NCBI GenBank assembly: GCA_004195615.1
Contig: PSPW01000002.1
Coordinates: forward strand, 122,045 to 186,044
Reading direction: 5' to 3'
From: Methanobacteriota archaeon
Lineage (GTDB): Archaea; Thermoplasmatota; Poseidoniia; Poseidoniales; Thalassarchaeaceae
Length of the DNA: 64,000 nt
A model generated the notes under the pieces. That model was not told where the DNA came from and searched no databases. It saw nothing but the letters and a program-made list of their open reading frames with translations. The translations under genes were made by a program, and so were the position numbers. This document shows positions 30,947-41,084 of this stretch, one piece after another; within the stretch, counting starts at the first letter, position 1; each line of letters begins with the position of its first letter.

Positions 30947-33168
30947 ATCAATTCAATTCCGGAGAATGAACCAGACGATCTGCGGACTGTTTCCAAACCA
31001 CTGGTTAGAGTCTCCTCCAACTTGGAGTAATATTGCATCATCTCATCTGTTACAGTTGGCCTCACTCTCCCAACAGCAGTTTCGAAATTCCTCTTAGTCA
31101 CTGTCTTCTTTCCATTCCTCATTGCAATCAAGGCGGCTTCTCTGCAAACCGCCTCGATATCGGCACCTGTGTAATTCTCCATTTTTGCCGCCAAATCACC
31201 AATCTTGAACTTACCAATTGGCATATCCTTTGTGTGAATCTTCAAGATTGCTGATCGGGAGTCCCTGTCTGGAGGTGGAATATGGAGTATCCTCTCGAAT
31301 CGTCCACTGCGCAATAGAGCTGGATCAATCATCTCTGGACGATTTGTGGCTGCAATCACGATAACCCCTTCCATTCCTTCCACGCCATCGAGGCTGCTTA
31401 GCAATTGGTTTACCACTCTATTCATCACGTCGGAACCCTCTCCTGAGTGACTTCGGCGCATTCCTGCTATACTCTCAAACTCGTCTAGGAAAACAATCGA
31501 TGGGCTTGCTTGCTTGGCTTTCTTGAAGACCTCTCTGACTGCTTTCTCTGATTCCCCGACCCACTTAGAAATTAGTTCGGGACCTTTGATGGAGATGAAG
31601 TTGGCCTTGGCCTCATTAGCAATAGCCTTGGCAATTAGCGTCTTTCCGGTTCCCGGGGCCCCGAACAGCATAATCCCTCTGGGGGGGCTGATTCCAAAGT
31701 GGACAAACTGTTCCGGCATATTCAATGGCCATTCTATGCTCTCCTTGAGTCTCTCCTTGATATCCTCTAGACCACCAACCTCTTCCCATGTCACTTCTGG
31801 AACCTCAACGTAAATCTCCCTTAGAGCACTGGGTTCAACCTCCTTGACTGCCTCCTGGAAGTCCGACATCCGAACCTCCATCTTTTCGATTACTTCTGGA
31901 GAAACCTCGTCCTCATCCAAGTCAATCTCTGGCAAATATCGCCTCAAAGCTTTCATTGCCGCCTCTCTGATCAAAGCCGAGATGTCTGCTCCCACAAAAC
32001 CGTGGGTATTGTCGAGAAGCCAGTCTAGACTGTAATCATCACTAATGGGCATGTCCCTAGTGTGAATCTCAAGGATCTCTCCCCTCCCTATCTTGTCTGG
32101 AACTCCAATTTCTAATTCTCTATCGAATCGCCCTGGTCTTCTGAGGGCTTGATCAATCGCGTCTCTCCTATTAGTCGCACCTATCACTACGACGTTGTCC
32201 CTCCCACCCATTCCATCTAGAAGAGTGAGAAGTTGCGCGACAACTCGCCTCTCGACTTCTCCTGTGACATCTTCCCTCTTTGGAGCGATACTATCGAGCT
32301 CGTCAATGAAGATGATGGCAGGGGCGTTTGCTGCGGCCTCGTCAAAGATCTCACGGAGTTGTTTCTCACTCTCACCGTAGTACTTCGAAATAATCTCTGG
32401 ACCGTTGATAGAAGTGAAGTGAGCTTGGGTCTCAGATGCTACGGCCTTTGCAATAAGTGTCTTCCCTGTTCCTGGAGGTCCGTGAAGAAGGACACCTCGA
32501 GGAGGATCAATGCCAAGACGACGAAAAAGAATAGGGTGCTTTAGAGGTAGTTCAATCATTTCTCTTACTTTCTGAAGCTGGTTACCTAAGCCCCCGATAT
32601 CTTCGTATGAGATAGTCTGAATTTGATTCTCTTCTTCATGGTCTAAAGCATCTTCCTTGATTACAATCTCAGTGTCTGGCAAGACCTGCACAATCCCCTT
32701 AGGACTCGTCTGAACGATAGCAAAGGGTAGAGCCTCAGCGAAAAGAGTCATTCCTGGAATGAAAATCCTATCTCCGGCTACTACTGGCCTCTTGTTTAGG
32801 CCTCTTCTAGCAAATCCTTCTATTCCGGGACCAAAACGCACCTTCTGTTGTTTTGCCATTACTGGGCTCAGAATCAGCTTAATACACGGCTCGACTTCGA
32901 CTTTGCGAATCTCGGCTCTGTCTCCAAGGCTGACTCCAGAATTTTTCCTAATGATTCCATCAATCCTAATTACTCCGAGGTTAGCATCTTCGGGCCTACA
33001 CCTCCAAACTATGGCTGCGGTCTTCCTCTCGCCCTCAATCTCTACAATATCCCCGGGCTTCAGATTTAGATCGTTGTCGAATGGGACTCGGGCACGACCA
33101 TGCCCTACATCGCTGGGTATTGCTTTGGCGACCCTCAAGGTAAGTGATTCTGATGAGTTGTTTGCCAT
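30943..33168 (-). CDS. Cdc48/VAT family AAA+ ATPase
   Basis: Two AAA cassettes ([63 protein letters not shown]) plus CDC48 N-domain; start [16 protein letters not shown]. Confidence 0.97.
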   Translation of the reverse strand: MANNSSESLTLRVAKAIPSDVGHGRARVPFDNDLNLKPGDIVEIEGERKTAAIVWRCRPEDANLGVIRIDGIIRKNSGVSLGDRAEIRKVEVEPCIKLILSPVMAKQQKVRFGPGIEGFARRGLNKRPVVAGDRIFIPGMTLFAEALPFAIVQTSPKGIVQVLPDTEIVIKEDALDHEEENQIQTISYEDIGGLGNQLQKVREMIELPLKHPILFRRLGIDPPRGVLLHGPPGTGKTLIAKAVASETQAHFTSINGPEIISKYYGESEKQLREIFDEAAANAPAIIFIDELDSIAPKREDVTGEVERRVVAQLLTLLDGMGGRDNVVVIGATNRRDAIDQALRRPGRFDRELEIGVPDKIGRGEILEIHTRDMPISDDYSLDWLLDNTHGFVGADISALIREAAMKALRRYLPEIDLDEDEVSPEVIEKMEVRMSDFQEAVKEVEPSALREIYVEVPEVTWEEVGGLEDIKERLKESIEWPLNMPEQFVHFGISPPRGIMLFGAPGTGKTLIAKAIANEAKANFISIKGPELISKWVGESEKAVREVFKKAKQASPSIVFLDEFESIAGMRRSHSGEGSDVMNRVVNQLLSSLDGVEGMEGVIVIAATNRPEMIDPALLRSGRFERILHIPPPDRDSRSAILKIHTKDMPIGKFKIGDLAAKMENYTGADIEAVCREAALIAMRNGKKTVTKRNFETAVGRVRPTVTDEMMQYYSKLEETLTSGLETVRRSSGSFSGIELI

Positions 33169-33309
33169 TTTACGCTCCCTACCACTTCTTCTCGTGCATC
33201 GGGGGTTGTTAAACCCTGCAATCTCGGATTCTCCAAGAGGTAAAATGGTTATCGGAACAAAGAGGGCCGATGCGCATAATTCATTTCGGAAGTAGTAGCC
33301 GCCAGCAAC

Positions 33310-34938
33310 ATGGCACACGTACTAGAGACTGGATTCGAGATTTTACAAAGAGACAACCCCAATGGTAGTCCTACGGTGATAGGATACAATATCATCAATG
33401 GAGAGTTGCGCTCTTCTAGTGATGGAGAGAATTTCGAAAGCAGGAATCCTGCATGGCAAGAAGATTGCCTTGGAGTATTCCCTCTGTCAACCAAGCAAGA
33501 TATCCACGATGCTTTGAAATCTGCCAGAGAAGCATTCTCGGAATGGTCAATGACTCCAGCGCCTTCAAGGGGTCAGATTATTGGCAACATGGGTAGGTTA
33601 CTAATGGAGTACAAAGATGACATTGTCAGAGTGGAGACAAGAGAGATTGGCAAGACTCTCAAAGAAAGTGCAGGGGAAGTTCAAGAGGCAATCGATACAT
33701 GTCTATTCTTCCAGTCCGAAGGGAGGAGGTTATACGGTCAAACGGTAAACTCCGAATTGCCGGACAAGGAGTTGTTCACCTACAGGAGACCTTTGGGAGT
33801 ATGTGGAATAATCAATGCAAGCAACTTCCCTGCAGCAGTCCCTTTCTGGAAGATGATTCCCGCAATAATGTGCGGAAACACATGTGTCTGGAAGAGCCCT
33901 CAGGACTCACCACTACTGTCATTCATGCTCACCAGAATCATGCATGAGTCAGGCCTACCAAACGGAGTAATCAACTTGATTCATGGACGAGGAAGTGGCG
34001 CTGGACAGTTCCTAGTTGATTCTGCAGAAGAAGGGTTGTTGAACAAGATAAGTTTCACAGGTTCAACCTCAGTTGGGAAGATGATTGGGGAGGTCTGTGG
34101 GCGGAATCTGGTCTCTTGTTCTCTAGAGTTGGGTGGGAAAAACCCATTGGTTGTAATGCCTTCTGCAAATATTGACAATGCTGTCGAAGGGGCTTACTGG
34201 GCCGCCTTCGGAACTGCTGGACAACGTTGCACTAGCCTAGGAAATTTGATTGTGCACGAAGATGTCTATGATGAATTTATGGCGAAGTTCATGGCCAAAG
34301 TCAAGGATACGAAAATTGGCGACTCTCTAAGGCACGAAGACGTACTGTATGGGCCAATGATTTCGGAGAAGTATGCAAACGATTTCCTTAGAGATCTAGG
34401 GATGTGCGAATCTGATGGGGCTACAAAACTCTGGGGTGAGGGAATGATAACCAATGATAACAAACCTGCAAACTTCCTTGGAGATGCATCTGAAGGAGTT
34501 TACATGTGGCCTCACGTGTATGCAGACGTGACAGAGGATATGCTCTGCTTTCAAGAGGAAATATTTGGTCCGGTGGTCACGGTAGTAAGGGCAAACAACT
34601 TCGAAAATGCTCTACATTTGGCCAATGCTTCGCCCTACGGACTATCAAGTGCATGCTACACTAATGACAGACTTGAGGCATATCGCTTCAAGACGGGAAT
34701 TAAGGCTGGCATGACTGGAATCAACAATTCGACGACTGGAGCCGAGGCACACCTACCCTTTGGAGGGGTCAAGGACAGTGGAAACGGCACCAGAGAATCG
34801 GGGATTTGGGTCCTAGAAGCTTACTCCTACTGGCATGCTGTTAATGACGAGCTGTCCGGAAAACTACAATTGGCTCAGATAGACGTGGAAGAGATACACA
34901 TAGAAGAAGCAGATGTTGACTACTCTTCACTTGCCTAG
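33310..34938 (+). CDS. Aldehyde dehydrogenase family protein
   Basis: [69 protein letters not shown]. Confidence 0.95.
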   Translation: MAHVLETGFEILQRDNPNGSPTVIGYNIINGELRSSSDGENFESRNPAWQEDCLGVFPLSTKQDIHDALKSAREAFSEWSMTPAPSRGQIIGNMGRLLMEYKDDIVRVETREIGKTLKESAGEVQEAIDTCLFFQSEGRRLYGQTVNSELPDKELFTYRRPLGVCGIINASNFPAAVPFWKMIPAIMCGNTCVWKSPQDSPLLSFMLTRIMHESGLPNGVINLIHGRGSGAGQFLVDSAEEGLLNKISFTGSTSVGKMIGEVCGRNLVSCSLELGGKNPLVVMPSANIDNAVEGAYWAAFGTAGQRCTSLGNLIVHEDVYDEFMAKFMAKVKDTKIGDSLRHEDVLYGPMISEKYANDFLRDLGMCESDGATKLWGEGMITNDNKPANFLGDASEGVYMWPHVYADVTEDMLCFQEEIFGPVVTVVRANNFENALHLANASPYGLSSACYTNDRLEAYRFKTGIKAGMTGINNSTTGAEAHLPFGGVKDSGNGTRESGIWVLEAYSYWHAVNDELSGKLQLAQIDVEEIHIEEADVDYSSLA

Positions 34939-35042
34939 AGAAGTGTCTCTCCACATTTGGGGCATGGCAGTCCTGGAAGCCAAGCTCCCGGCATGTAACC
35001 GCAATTCAGGCAGATGGAGGTCTCTATATCGTCTCCGAGCAC
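34935..35042 (-). CDS. 35-aa zinc-ribbon mini-protein (not in supplied ORF track)
   Basis: GTG-initiated [35 protein letters not shown]; two CxxCG knuckles; stop overlaps the aldehyde dehydrogenase stop on the other strand. Confidence 0.6.
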   Translation of the reverse strand: MLGDDIETSICLNCGYMPGAWLPGLPCPKCGETLL

Positions 35043-35138
35043 ACTTTACCGAACTGGTAGAAAATTAGAAAGTTTTCGACTGATTTCGGAATGCAATTAC
35101 TTATTGCTCGTCTCCATGCCCAATGACATTGGGGGCTG

Positions 35139-36077
35139 GTGCAGATAGAAAAGCGGATTGGGAACCCACAAAGATTGAGGGAATATCAGAGGACTGTGGG
35201 AAGTGTGAAGCTCCCAATGAAACGGGGATTTGGGAAGACTGATCGAAGGGACGATTGGTGGAAGGGGCCAACTGCGATGGCAGTTTATCTAGGATTCATG
35301 ATTATCTACGCTACTTGGCGAGGATTCATGGAGTCAGACTTCTTATTTTTCAGTGATTTTGGAGCTTCATCCTGTGAAAATTGGGATTCTGCTAAATCTT
35401 TCAAGGATGTCTCAGAATGCCAAACAATGGCTATCGAACAAGGCAGCCATGTTCTCTCTCCGCTTTACAGCCCCCTGATATTCCCTCAATCTTCGTGGGT
35501 TCCCAAAGAATTGTGGTGGATGAGTCCGGCAATGTTCATCCTAGTTTTTCCTGCTGGATTTCGAGCAACCTGCTACTACTATCGTAAGGCATACTATCGT
35601 GCATTCTTCCAGCAGCCTACTGGATGTGCTGTTTCAAAACCATGGAACGAATATAGTGGTGAGAGGGGCATTCTTGTATTCCAAAATCTGCATAGAATTT
35701 TCATGTACATCGCAGTAATATACTTGCCAATCCTAAGTTATGATTTCTGGCTCTCGATTAATTTCCACGATGCTACCGGGGACTATTTTGGCGTCTCAGT
35801 TGGTTCCCTGATTCTTCTGCTGAATGTTATTCTACTATCTGGGTACGTATTTGGGTGTCACGCTTTCAGACATGTAGTTGGTGGAGGATCAAACGATTGG
35901 ACTGGTTCGTCGATTAACCGTTTCAAGTACAGGATGTGGAAGCTCTCGACTAAGTTAAACGAACGTCACAAAGACTGGGCTTTACTCAGCCTATTTTGGG
36001 TAATGTTCGCCGACTTCTACATTTGGATTTGTCAAGATTTCGGGCTAACTGACTATGTCATCCTTGGAGGGATATGA
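35139..36077 (+). CDS. Succinate dehydrogenase/fumarate reductase membrane cytochrome b-like subunit
   Basis: Multi-TM with His residues, directly upstream of and overlapping SdhA. Confidence 0.8.
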   Translation: MQIEKRIGNPQRLREYQRTVGSVKLPMKRGFGKTDRRDDWWKGPTAMAVYLGFMIIYATWRGFMESDFLFFSDFGASSCENWDSAKSFKDVSECQTMAIEQGSHVLSPLYSPLIFPQSSWVPKELWWMSPAMFILVFPAGFRATCYYYRKAYYRAFFQQPTGCAVSKPWNEYSGERGILVFQNLHRIFMYIAVIYLPILSYDFWLSINFHDATGDYFGVSVGSLILLLNVILLSGYVFGCHAFRHVVGGGSNDWTGSSINRFKYRMWKLSTKLNERHKDWALLSLFWVMFADFYIWICQDFGLTDYVILGGI

Positions 36078-37909
36078 TGGAAGAGAAAGTCGAACATCAC
36101 AAGTTTGATGTCATTGTAATTGGGGCTGGAGGGGCTGGACTCAGAGCAGCGATCGAAGCCAGCAAGTCAGGAGCAAGCGTTGCCATGATTTGCAAATCAT
36201 TGCTAGGCAAGGCTCATACGGTTATGGCAGAGGGAGGAGCGGCAGCTGCTCTGACCAACAAAGACCCGCGAGATTCATGGCAGACTCACTTCCGAGACAC
36301 CATGAAAGGAGGCAAGTATCTTGGAGACTGGAGGATGGCTCAGATTCACGCCCAACAGGCACCTGATAGAATCAGGGAGCTGGAACGGTGGGGTGCAGTT
36401 TTCGACAGAACTCCCAATGGGCTAACGAATCAGAGGAACTTCGGCGGGCATACTTACCCAAGGTTAGCCCACATTGGAGATGCTACTGGACTAGAGTTAA
36501 TTCGAACCCTACAACAGAAAGGCATCCACGAAGGTATGCAAGTATTCATGGAATACACTGTTAGAAGAATCTTCAAGACTGATGGGAAAGTTTCAGGTTG
36601 CTTCGCTTATGACAGAAATAATGGTTCTCTGCATGTTTTCAAAGCCAAGACGATTGTACTGGCTACAGGTGGCATTACACGCTGCTGGGAAGTATGCTCC
36701 GGATCATGGGAGTATTCAGGTGAAGGTCATGCATTGGCCTACTGGGCGGGAGCTGAAATGGGGGACATGGAATTCGTCCAGTTTCATCCCACTGGCATGA
36801 TTTGGCCGCCTTCTGTGAAAGGTATCCTCGTTACCGAAGGAGTGCGTGGAGAGGGTGGTGTGCTGAAGAATAACAAGGATGAACGATTCATGTTCAACTA
36901 CGTTCCGGAGATGTATGCAGATGAGTTTGCCGATACGATTGGAGAGGCCGAAGCGTGGGTCAAGGAGGTTGTTGACGGTAAATTAGCGACTAAGAGGAGA
37001 CCCCCAGAGCTTCTAACCAGAGACGTTGTAGCCAAAGCAATAAACAGCGAGAAGAAATCAGGAAGGGCCTCCGAGCACGGAGGCGCATACCTAGATATCT
37101 CTTGGAGAGACTCAGAGGAAGTTAAGAAAAAGTTACCAGGGATGTATCATCAGTTCAAGGAACTGGCAGCAGTGGACATAACCAAACAGCCAATGGAGGT
37201 GGGCCCTACTGCTCACTACGTAATGGGTGGAGTCAAAGTTGACCCGTACAGCCAAGAGACTACTGTAAGGGGACTATTCGCTGCTGGAGAGGTGGCAACC
37301 GGACTACACGGTGCAAATCGACTAGGTGGCAACTCACTTTCAGACTTGATTGTATTCGGCAAGATTGCTGGAGAGCATGCTGTGAAATACTCGAAAGAAC
37401 AGGAAGAGTTCTCCAAGATTAATCAATCTGAGATTGATGAGGTTATTGAAGAGACCTTAGAACCGCTAGATAGGAAAGGTGGAGAGAACCCTGCCAAAGT
37501 AGTGAGAGATCTTAGAGAAATGATGCAGAATAAGGCTGGAATCATAAGAACGGGTGAGCTCCTTGAAGGAGCACTCAAAGACCTTGAGGAACTTAGAGAG
37601 AGATCTTCTTTAACTTCTCCGGGAGGTGAAAGAATGTACAATCCAGGATGGCATCAAGCACTTGAGATAGGTGCTATGATAGATGTCAGCAAGATGTGCG
37701 CAATCGCAGCACTTAGGCGAGAGGAAAGTCGAGGAGCTCATACAAGAGATGATTTTCCCGAGACCGATCACAATCATTGGGGCAAAATAAACAGCGTTAT
37801 TTTGATGGGAGCGGATGGTTCCATGAACATAGACTTCGTTTCCTATCCGAAGATTCCGAAAGAATTGAGATCGCTACTAGATTCTGAGGATTTGCAGGAG
37901 GAGGAATGA
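36074..37909 (+). CDS. sdhA: Succinate dehydrogenase/fumarate reductase flavoprotein subunit
   Basis: VIVIGAGGAGLRAAIEA, HTVMAEGGAAAAL, MEFVQFHPTGM, LHGANRLGGNSLSDLIVFG. Confidence 0.95.
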   Translation: MMEEKVEHHKFDVIVIGAGGAGLRAAIEASKSGASVAMICKSLLGKAHTVMAEGGAAAALTNKDPRDSWQTHFRDTMKGGKYLGDWRMAQIHAQQAPDRIRELERWGAVFDRTPNGLTNQRNFGGHTYPRLAHIGDATGLELIRTLQQKGIHEGMQVFMEYTVRRIFKTDGKVSGCFAYDRNNGSLHVFKAKTIVLATGGITRCWEVCSGSWEYSGEGHALAYWAGAEMGDMEFVQFHPTGMIWPPSVKGILVTEGVRGEGGVLKNNKDERFMFNYVPEMYADEFADTIGEAEAWVKEVVDGKLATKRRPPELLTRDVVAKAINSEKKSGRASEHGGAYLDISWRDSEEVKKKLPGMYHQFKELAAVDITKQPMEVGPTAHYVMGGVKVDPYSQETTVRGLFAAGEVATGLHGANRLGGNSLSDLIVFGKIAGEHAVKYSKEQEEFSKINQSEIDEVIEETLEPLDRKGGENPAKVVRDLREMMQNKAGIIRTGELLEGALKDLEELRERSSLTSPGGERMYNPGWHQALEIGAMIDVSKMCAIAALRREESRGAHTRDDFPETDHNHWGKINSVILMGADGSMNIDFVSYPKIPKELRSLLDSEDLQEEE

Positions 37910-37910
37910 G

Positions 37911-38840
37911 ATGCAGGATATAGTGACTTTCAGAGTTTTCAGAGGAGAGGCGGACTCGGATGGTATCCCATTTGGAAGAATGGTGGATTACAAAGTTGAC
38001 CTCGACGAAGGCATGGTAGTGTTAGATGTGATTCACCGAATTCAAGCTGAACACGCCCCCGACCTCGCATGCCGCTGGAATTGCAAAGCGGGAAAATGTG
38101 GTTCTTGTAGTGCAGAGGTAAATGGTAAGGCCAGACTAATGTGCATGACTAGGATGGAGGATATTCTAGATGAATCACCGAGTAATGAGCCCGTCTTGAT
38201 TAAGCCAATGCAGGCATTTCCACTCACTAAGGACCTAGTTACCGACACCTCGTGGGCTTACAGTACCGATCGGCAGATAAAGCCGATTAATGGTCCGGAA
38301 GAACCAGATTGGATTTTTCATCAAGAAGAAGCAGACAGGTTGCAAGAGTTCAGATCGTGCATTGAGTGCATGCTTTGTGTAAACACTTGCCATGTCCTTA
38401 GAGAGCATAAGATGTTTGAAGAATTTGCTGGCCCGAGATTCTTCGTTCGCCTTGCCAGCCTAGAAATGCACCCACTAGACAATGAGAGCAGGATTCCAGA
38501 AATCAAAGATGACTTCGGAATTGGTTATTGCAATATTACTAGGTGCTGCACTGAGGTTTGTCCGGCAGGTATTCAGATTACTGACAATGCTATCATCCCA
38601 CTCAAAGAGAGAGTAGTGACCGAGTACTTCGACCCCATTATCAATCCGTTGAATACAGCATTGAATCTCACTTCAGGGGTGTTAAGCTACTTTACTGAGG
38701 ACTTCTCAAAGTCAGCCGATCCTGGGAATAAGAAGAAGTCTGAGAATGCTATTGAGGAAGAGAGGATTAGGGCTAATGAGGCACTGAAGGAAGAAGCCGA
38801 AAGGACTGAAAGAGCCCGAAAGAGATATCGTTCTAAGTAG
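37911..38840 (+). CDS. sdhB: Succinate dehydrogenase/fumarate reductase iron-sulfur subunit
   Basis: CRWNCKAGKCGSCSAEVNGKARLMC 2Fe-2S; CIECMLCVNTC and CNITRCCTEVCPAGI clusters. Confidence 0.95.
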   Translation: MQDIVTFRVFRGEADSDGIPFGRMVDYKVDLDEGMVVLDVIHRIQAEHAPDLACRWNCKAGKCGSCSAEVNGKARLMCMTRMEDILDESPSNEPVLIKPMQAFPLTKDLVTDTSWAYSTDRQIKPINGPEEPDWIFHQEEADRLQEFRSCIECMLCVNTCHVLREHKMFEEFAGPRFFVRLASLEMHPLDNESRIPEIKDDFGIGYCNITRCCTEVCPAGIQITDNAIIPLKERVVTEYFDPIINPLNTALNLTSGVLSYFTEDFSKSADPGNKKKSENAIEEERIRANEALKEEAERTERARKRYRSK

Positions 38841-38899
38841 TTAAAAAGCATCCGCTGAAGTTAACGAAGACCGACACAGATCCAGAAAACTGGACCTAA

Positions 38900-39163
38900 T
38901 CAGATTCGGTCAATTCGTAATTTCTTCACGTTGGCCTTATTGATCATGTCAGGTAGCCAATCGGGTGCATTTGGGCCCTTTGGAACCTTGTTCTTAGAAC
39001 CAGAGAACACATGAACTCTGTTGGTCCCTCTTTCCCTGAGGTGGATGTCTGTAACACCTCTTGAAGCCGCCTTCAAAGCCGCTCCTCTGGGCTGCTTGCT
39101 GTGGAACACTTGAGCAGTGTCCTTGCTGTTTTGCATCAACACGAAATATTTCTTGTCTGACAT
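38900..39163 (-). CDS. Chromosomal protein MC1
   Basis: SKQPRGAALKAASRGVTDIHLRERGTNRVHVFSGSKNKV...APDWLPDMINKANVKKLRIDRI matches the MC1 pattern. Confidence 0.9.
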   Translation of the reverse strand: MSDKKYFVLMQNSKDTAQVFHSKQPRGAALKAASRGVTDIHLRERGTNRVHVFSGSKNKVPKGPNAPDWLPDMINKANVKKLRIDRI

Positions 39164-39267
39164 TATTGGATTCCTCCGGCCGTTTCAGGTCCTGCATAGA
39201 TAATAAAGTTAAGTCGAAATAAGGGATACTGGGGTAAAGTTTGCAAATTTTATCGACTGACCGAATT

Positions 39268-39507
39268 TTATATTTCGGCACACGCAAGCGTCTTTGTGTT
39301 GGTAACTCCTTGGATTGAACGGACAGAATCAACAACCAATTTCGCAATTTCCCCCATACTCTCAGCTTCAATCTTCAGAATTATATCATGATCGCCAAAC
39401 AGAACTTGGGCATCCGAGACAAATGGTAGAGAAGAGGCCTTCTCGAAAACAGAATACTCAGTACCCGGTTCCACATCAAGCAGCACATATCCGGTTGACA
39501 TGTGCAT
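39268..39507 (-). CDS. Stand-alone Lrp/AsnC ligand-binding (RAM) domain protein
   Basis: TGYVLLDVEPGTEYSVFEKASSLPFVSDAQVLFGDHDIILKIEAESMGEIAKLVVDSVRSIQGVTNTKTL. Confidence 0.87.
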   Translation of the reverse strand: MHMSTGYVLLDVEPGTEYSVFEKASSLPFVSDAQVLFGDHDIILKIEAESMGEIAKLVVDSVRSIQGVTNTKTLACAEI

Positions 39508-39542
39508 GGGGAGGGGTTGGTGGCGATTAAAGTTCCCTAATT

Positions 39543-40238
39543 ATGCAGAAATTATCTACGATGGATACATATCAGATGGCCTCTCTTCGCATACCTATGG
39601 CTGAAGTAGTAATCGTAAGAGAATGTAAGCATGGGCAGGTGCGCGTTCTCTATGGAGATATCATTGGTGTCGAGGGCGATGTGATGGTCATTCCTGCAAA
39701 CAGTAGGCTCGCTGGGAGAGAGGGGCTGGATGAAAGAATGCAGCAGGCCGCTGGAGAAGACCTTAGAGAGGCGTGTGCCAACATTGCAAAGGAGAGGAGG
39801 AAAACAAATCTACAACCCTGCAGCGTGGGAGAAGCAGTCACTACACCTGCATTTGGCCTTCCGGCATCTAACCTTGTGCACGTAGTTGGACCAGATTGCA
39901 GGAGACCCACCCAGGACAATTTCAGGAGGGAGTTGATGAGGAATTCGTACAACGCTCTTTTCGATGCAGTGAAGACACTTAAGCCGAGGAAGACTCTGGT
40001 TCTTCCTCCTCTGGGAATGGACGTCTATGCATATCCGCACAGAGAAGGAGCTAGGATGACTATGGAAATCATCCTACCGTGGATGGATAGAGGAGAGGAC
40101 CCGGGAGTGGATATGGTGCTGATTGTGACTAACGAAGATAATTTTCTGAATAACATGAAGACAATCTACAGGGAGAGTGAGGATCAGTTTCCTGGAGTAG
40201 ACAGGACCAGAGACTACAGAAAGGGAAAGTTTCAGTGA
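39543..40238 (+). CDS. Macro domain protein
   Basis: YGDIIGVEGDVMVIPANSRLAGREGLDERMQQAAGEDLREAC...GEAVTTPAFGLPASNLVHVVGP. Start uncertain (MASLRI or MAEVVI possible). Confidence 0.85.
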   Translation: MQKLSTMDTYQMASLRIPMAEVVIVRECKHGQVRVLYGDIIGVEGDVMVIPANSRLAGREGLDERMQQAAGEDLREACANIAKERRKTNLQPCSVGEAVTTPAFGLPASNLVHVVGPDCRRPTQDNFRRELMRNSYNALFDAVKTLKPRKTLVLPPLGMDVYAYPHREGARMTMEIILPWMDRGEDPGVDMVLIVTNEDNFLNNMKTIYRESEDQFPGVDRTRDYRKGKFQ

Positions 40239-40281
40239 TTGGGACCGGTGTCCTCAATAACCCTGAGAATCGAATAGGGCT

Positions 40282-40854
40282 GTGGGCACCATCTATGAGC
40301 GAGAGTTGCGATCAGTGCTCGCTGGTGAATTGAAGGGTGTTCGTGCGGTTACTAGATCATGCAGTGAGGTAGCGCGAGCCAGGGCAATGAGGGTAATCCA
40401 GAGACCCTTCTTAGTGGTCCGGGCAGCTGGAAGCGGTTCAGAAGGGACTGGTGACTTACTCGCTCTAAGGGGAGACATGTGTTTTCCCATAGAAGTGAAG
40501 TCCTCAAAGAGTGATAGAATTTACCTCTCCGGAAGGACGATGAAACAGTACAAGGCGCTGAAGTCCACAGGAGAGAGGTGTGGACTTCTTCCCCTATACG
40601 CATTCAGACTAAAGGGAGTCAGGGGAGACAGTTGGAGAATAATGAGAGTTGAGGTTGAAGGATTGAGTGGGAAGCTTAGGCATCTTTCAAGGAGCATCCC
40701 TCCTCTTCCTCTGACGAGCAGGGGATCACCCCACCTAGACTGGAATGCTGGAATGCCTGTGCACCGCTTCTTGTCATTGGTTTGCAAGTCAAATGGAGCA
40801 AGTGGGATTGTATCGGAACCTGGGGCTAAAACAAAGGAGTCGGTCTTCAGTTAG
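40282..40854 (+). CDS. Holliday junction resolvase Hjc-like protein (GTG start)
   Basis: YERELRSVL, VVRAAGSGSEGTGDLLALRGDMCFPIEVKSSKSDRIYLS, nuclease E/D/ExK pattern. Confidence 0.85.
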   Translation: MGTIYERELRSVLAGELKGVRAVTRSCSEVARARAMRVIQRPFLVVRAAGSGSEGTGDLLALRGDMCFPIEVKSSKSDRIYLSGRTMKQYKALKSTGERCGLLPLYAFRLKGVRGDSWRIMRVEVEGLSGKLRHLSRSIPPLPLTSRGSPHLDWNAGMPVHRFLSLVCKSNGASGIVSEPGAKTKESVFS

Positions 40855-41036
40855 TGAGAACCACCAGAAAGACGCTCTTCAATAGAGTCTAAGTTTTTCT
40901 TTAGAATTTTGATATCTTCTTGGACCCTATCTAGTTCGGCTTGAGTCAGTATTCTCCTGATGCTTTCTCTCTCTCTGGATAGGGAATCTATTCTTCGATT
41001 GGTACTCCTTGAGGGTTGGTCGGTTCTGGGAGCCAT
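40851..41036 (-). CDS. Small coiled-coil protein
   Basis: 61 aa: RIDSLSRERESIRRILTQAELDRVQEDIKILKKNLDSIEERL; stop overlaps the hjc stop by 4 nt. Confidence 0.5.
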   Translation of the reverse strand: MAPRTDQPSRSTNRRIDSLSRERESIRRILTQAELDRVQEDIKILKKNLDSIEERLSGGSH

Positions 41037-41084
41037 GGATGCCGGAAATGGTAGATAGTATTCTCTCTTACGTTTGAGAGCAGG

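Noticed and set aside
32195-33295. Plus-strand ORFs opposite cdc48 (e.g. 178 aa at 32759)
   Set aside because: Antisense shadow of a strongly conserved AAA+ gene; Ser/Leu-rich without motifs.
38886-38899. TCCAG-AAAA-CTGGA hairpin after sdhB as a terminator
   Set aside because: Only 5 bp with no following T-run; too weak to call.
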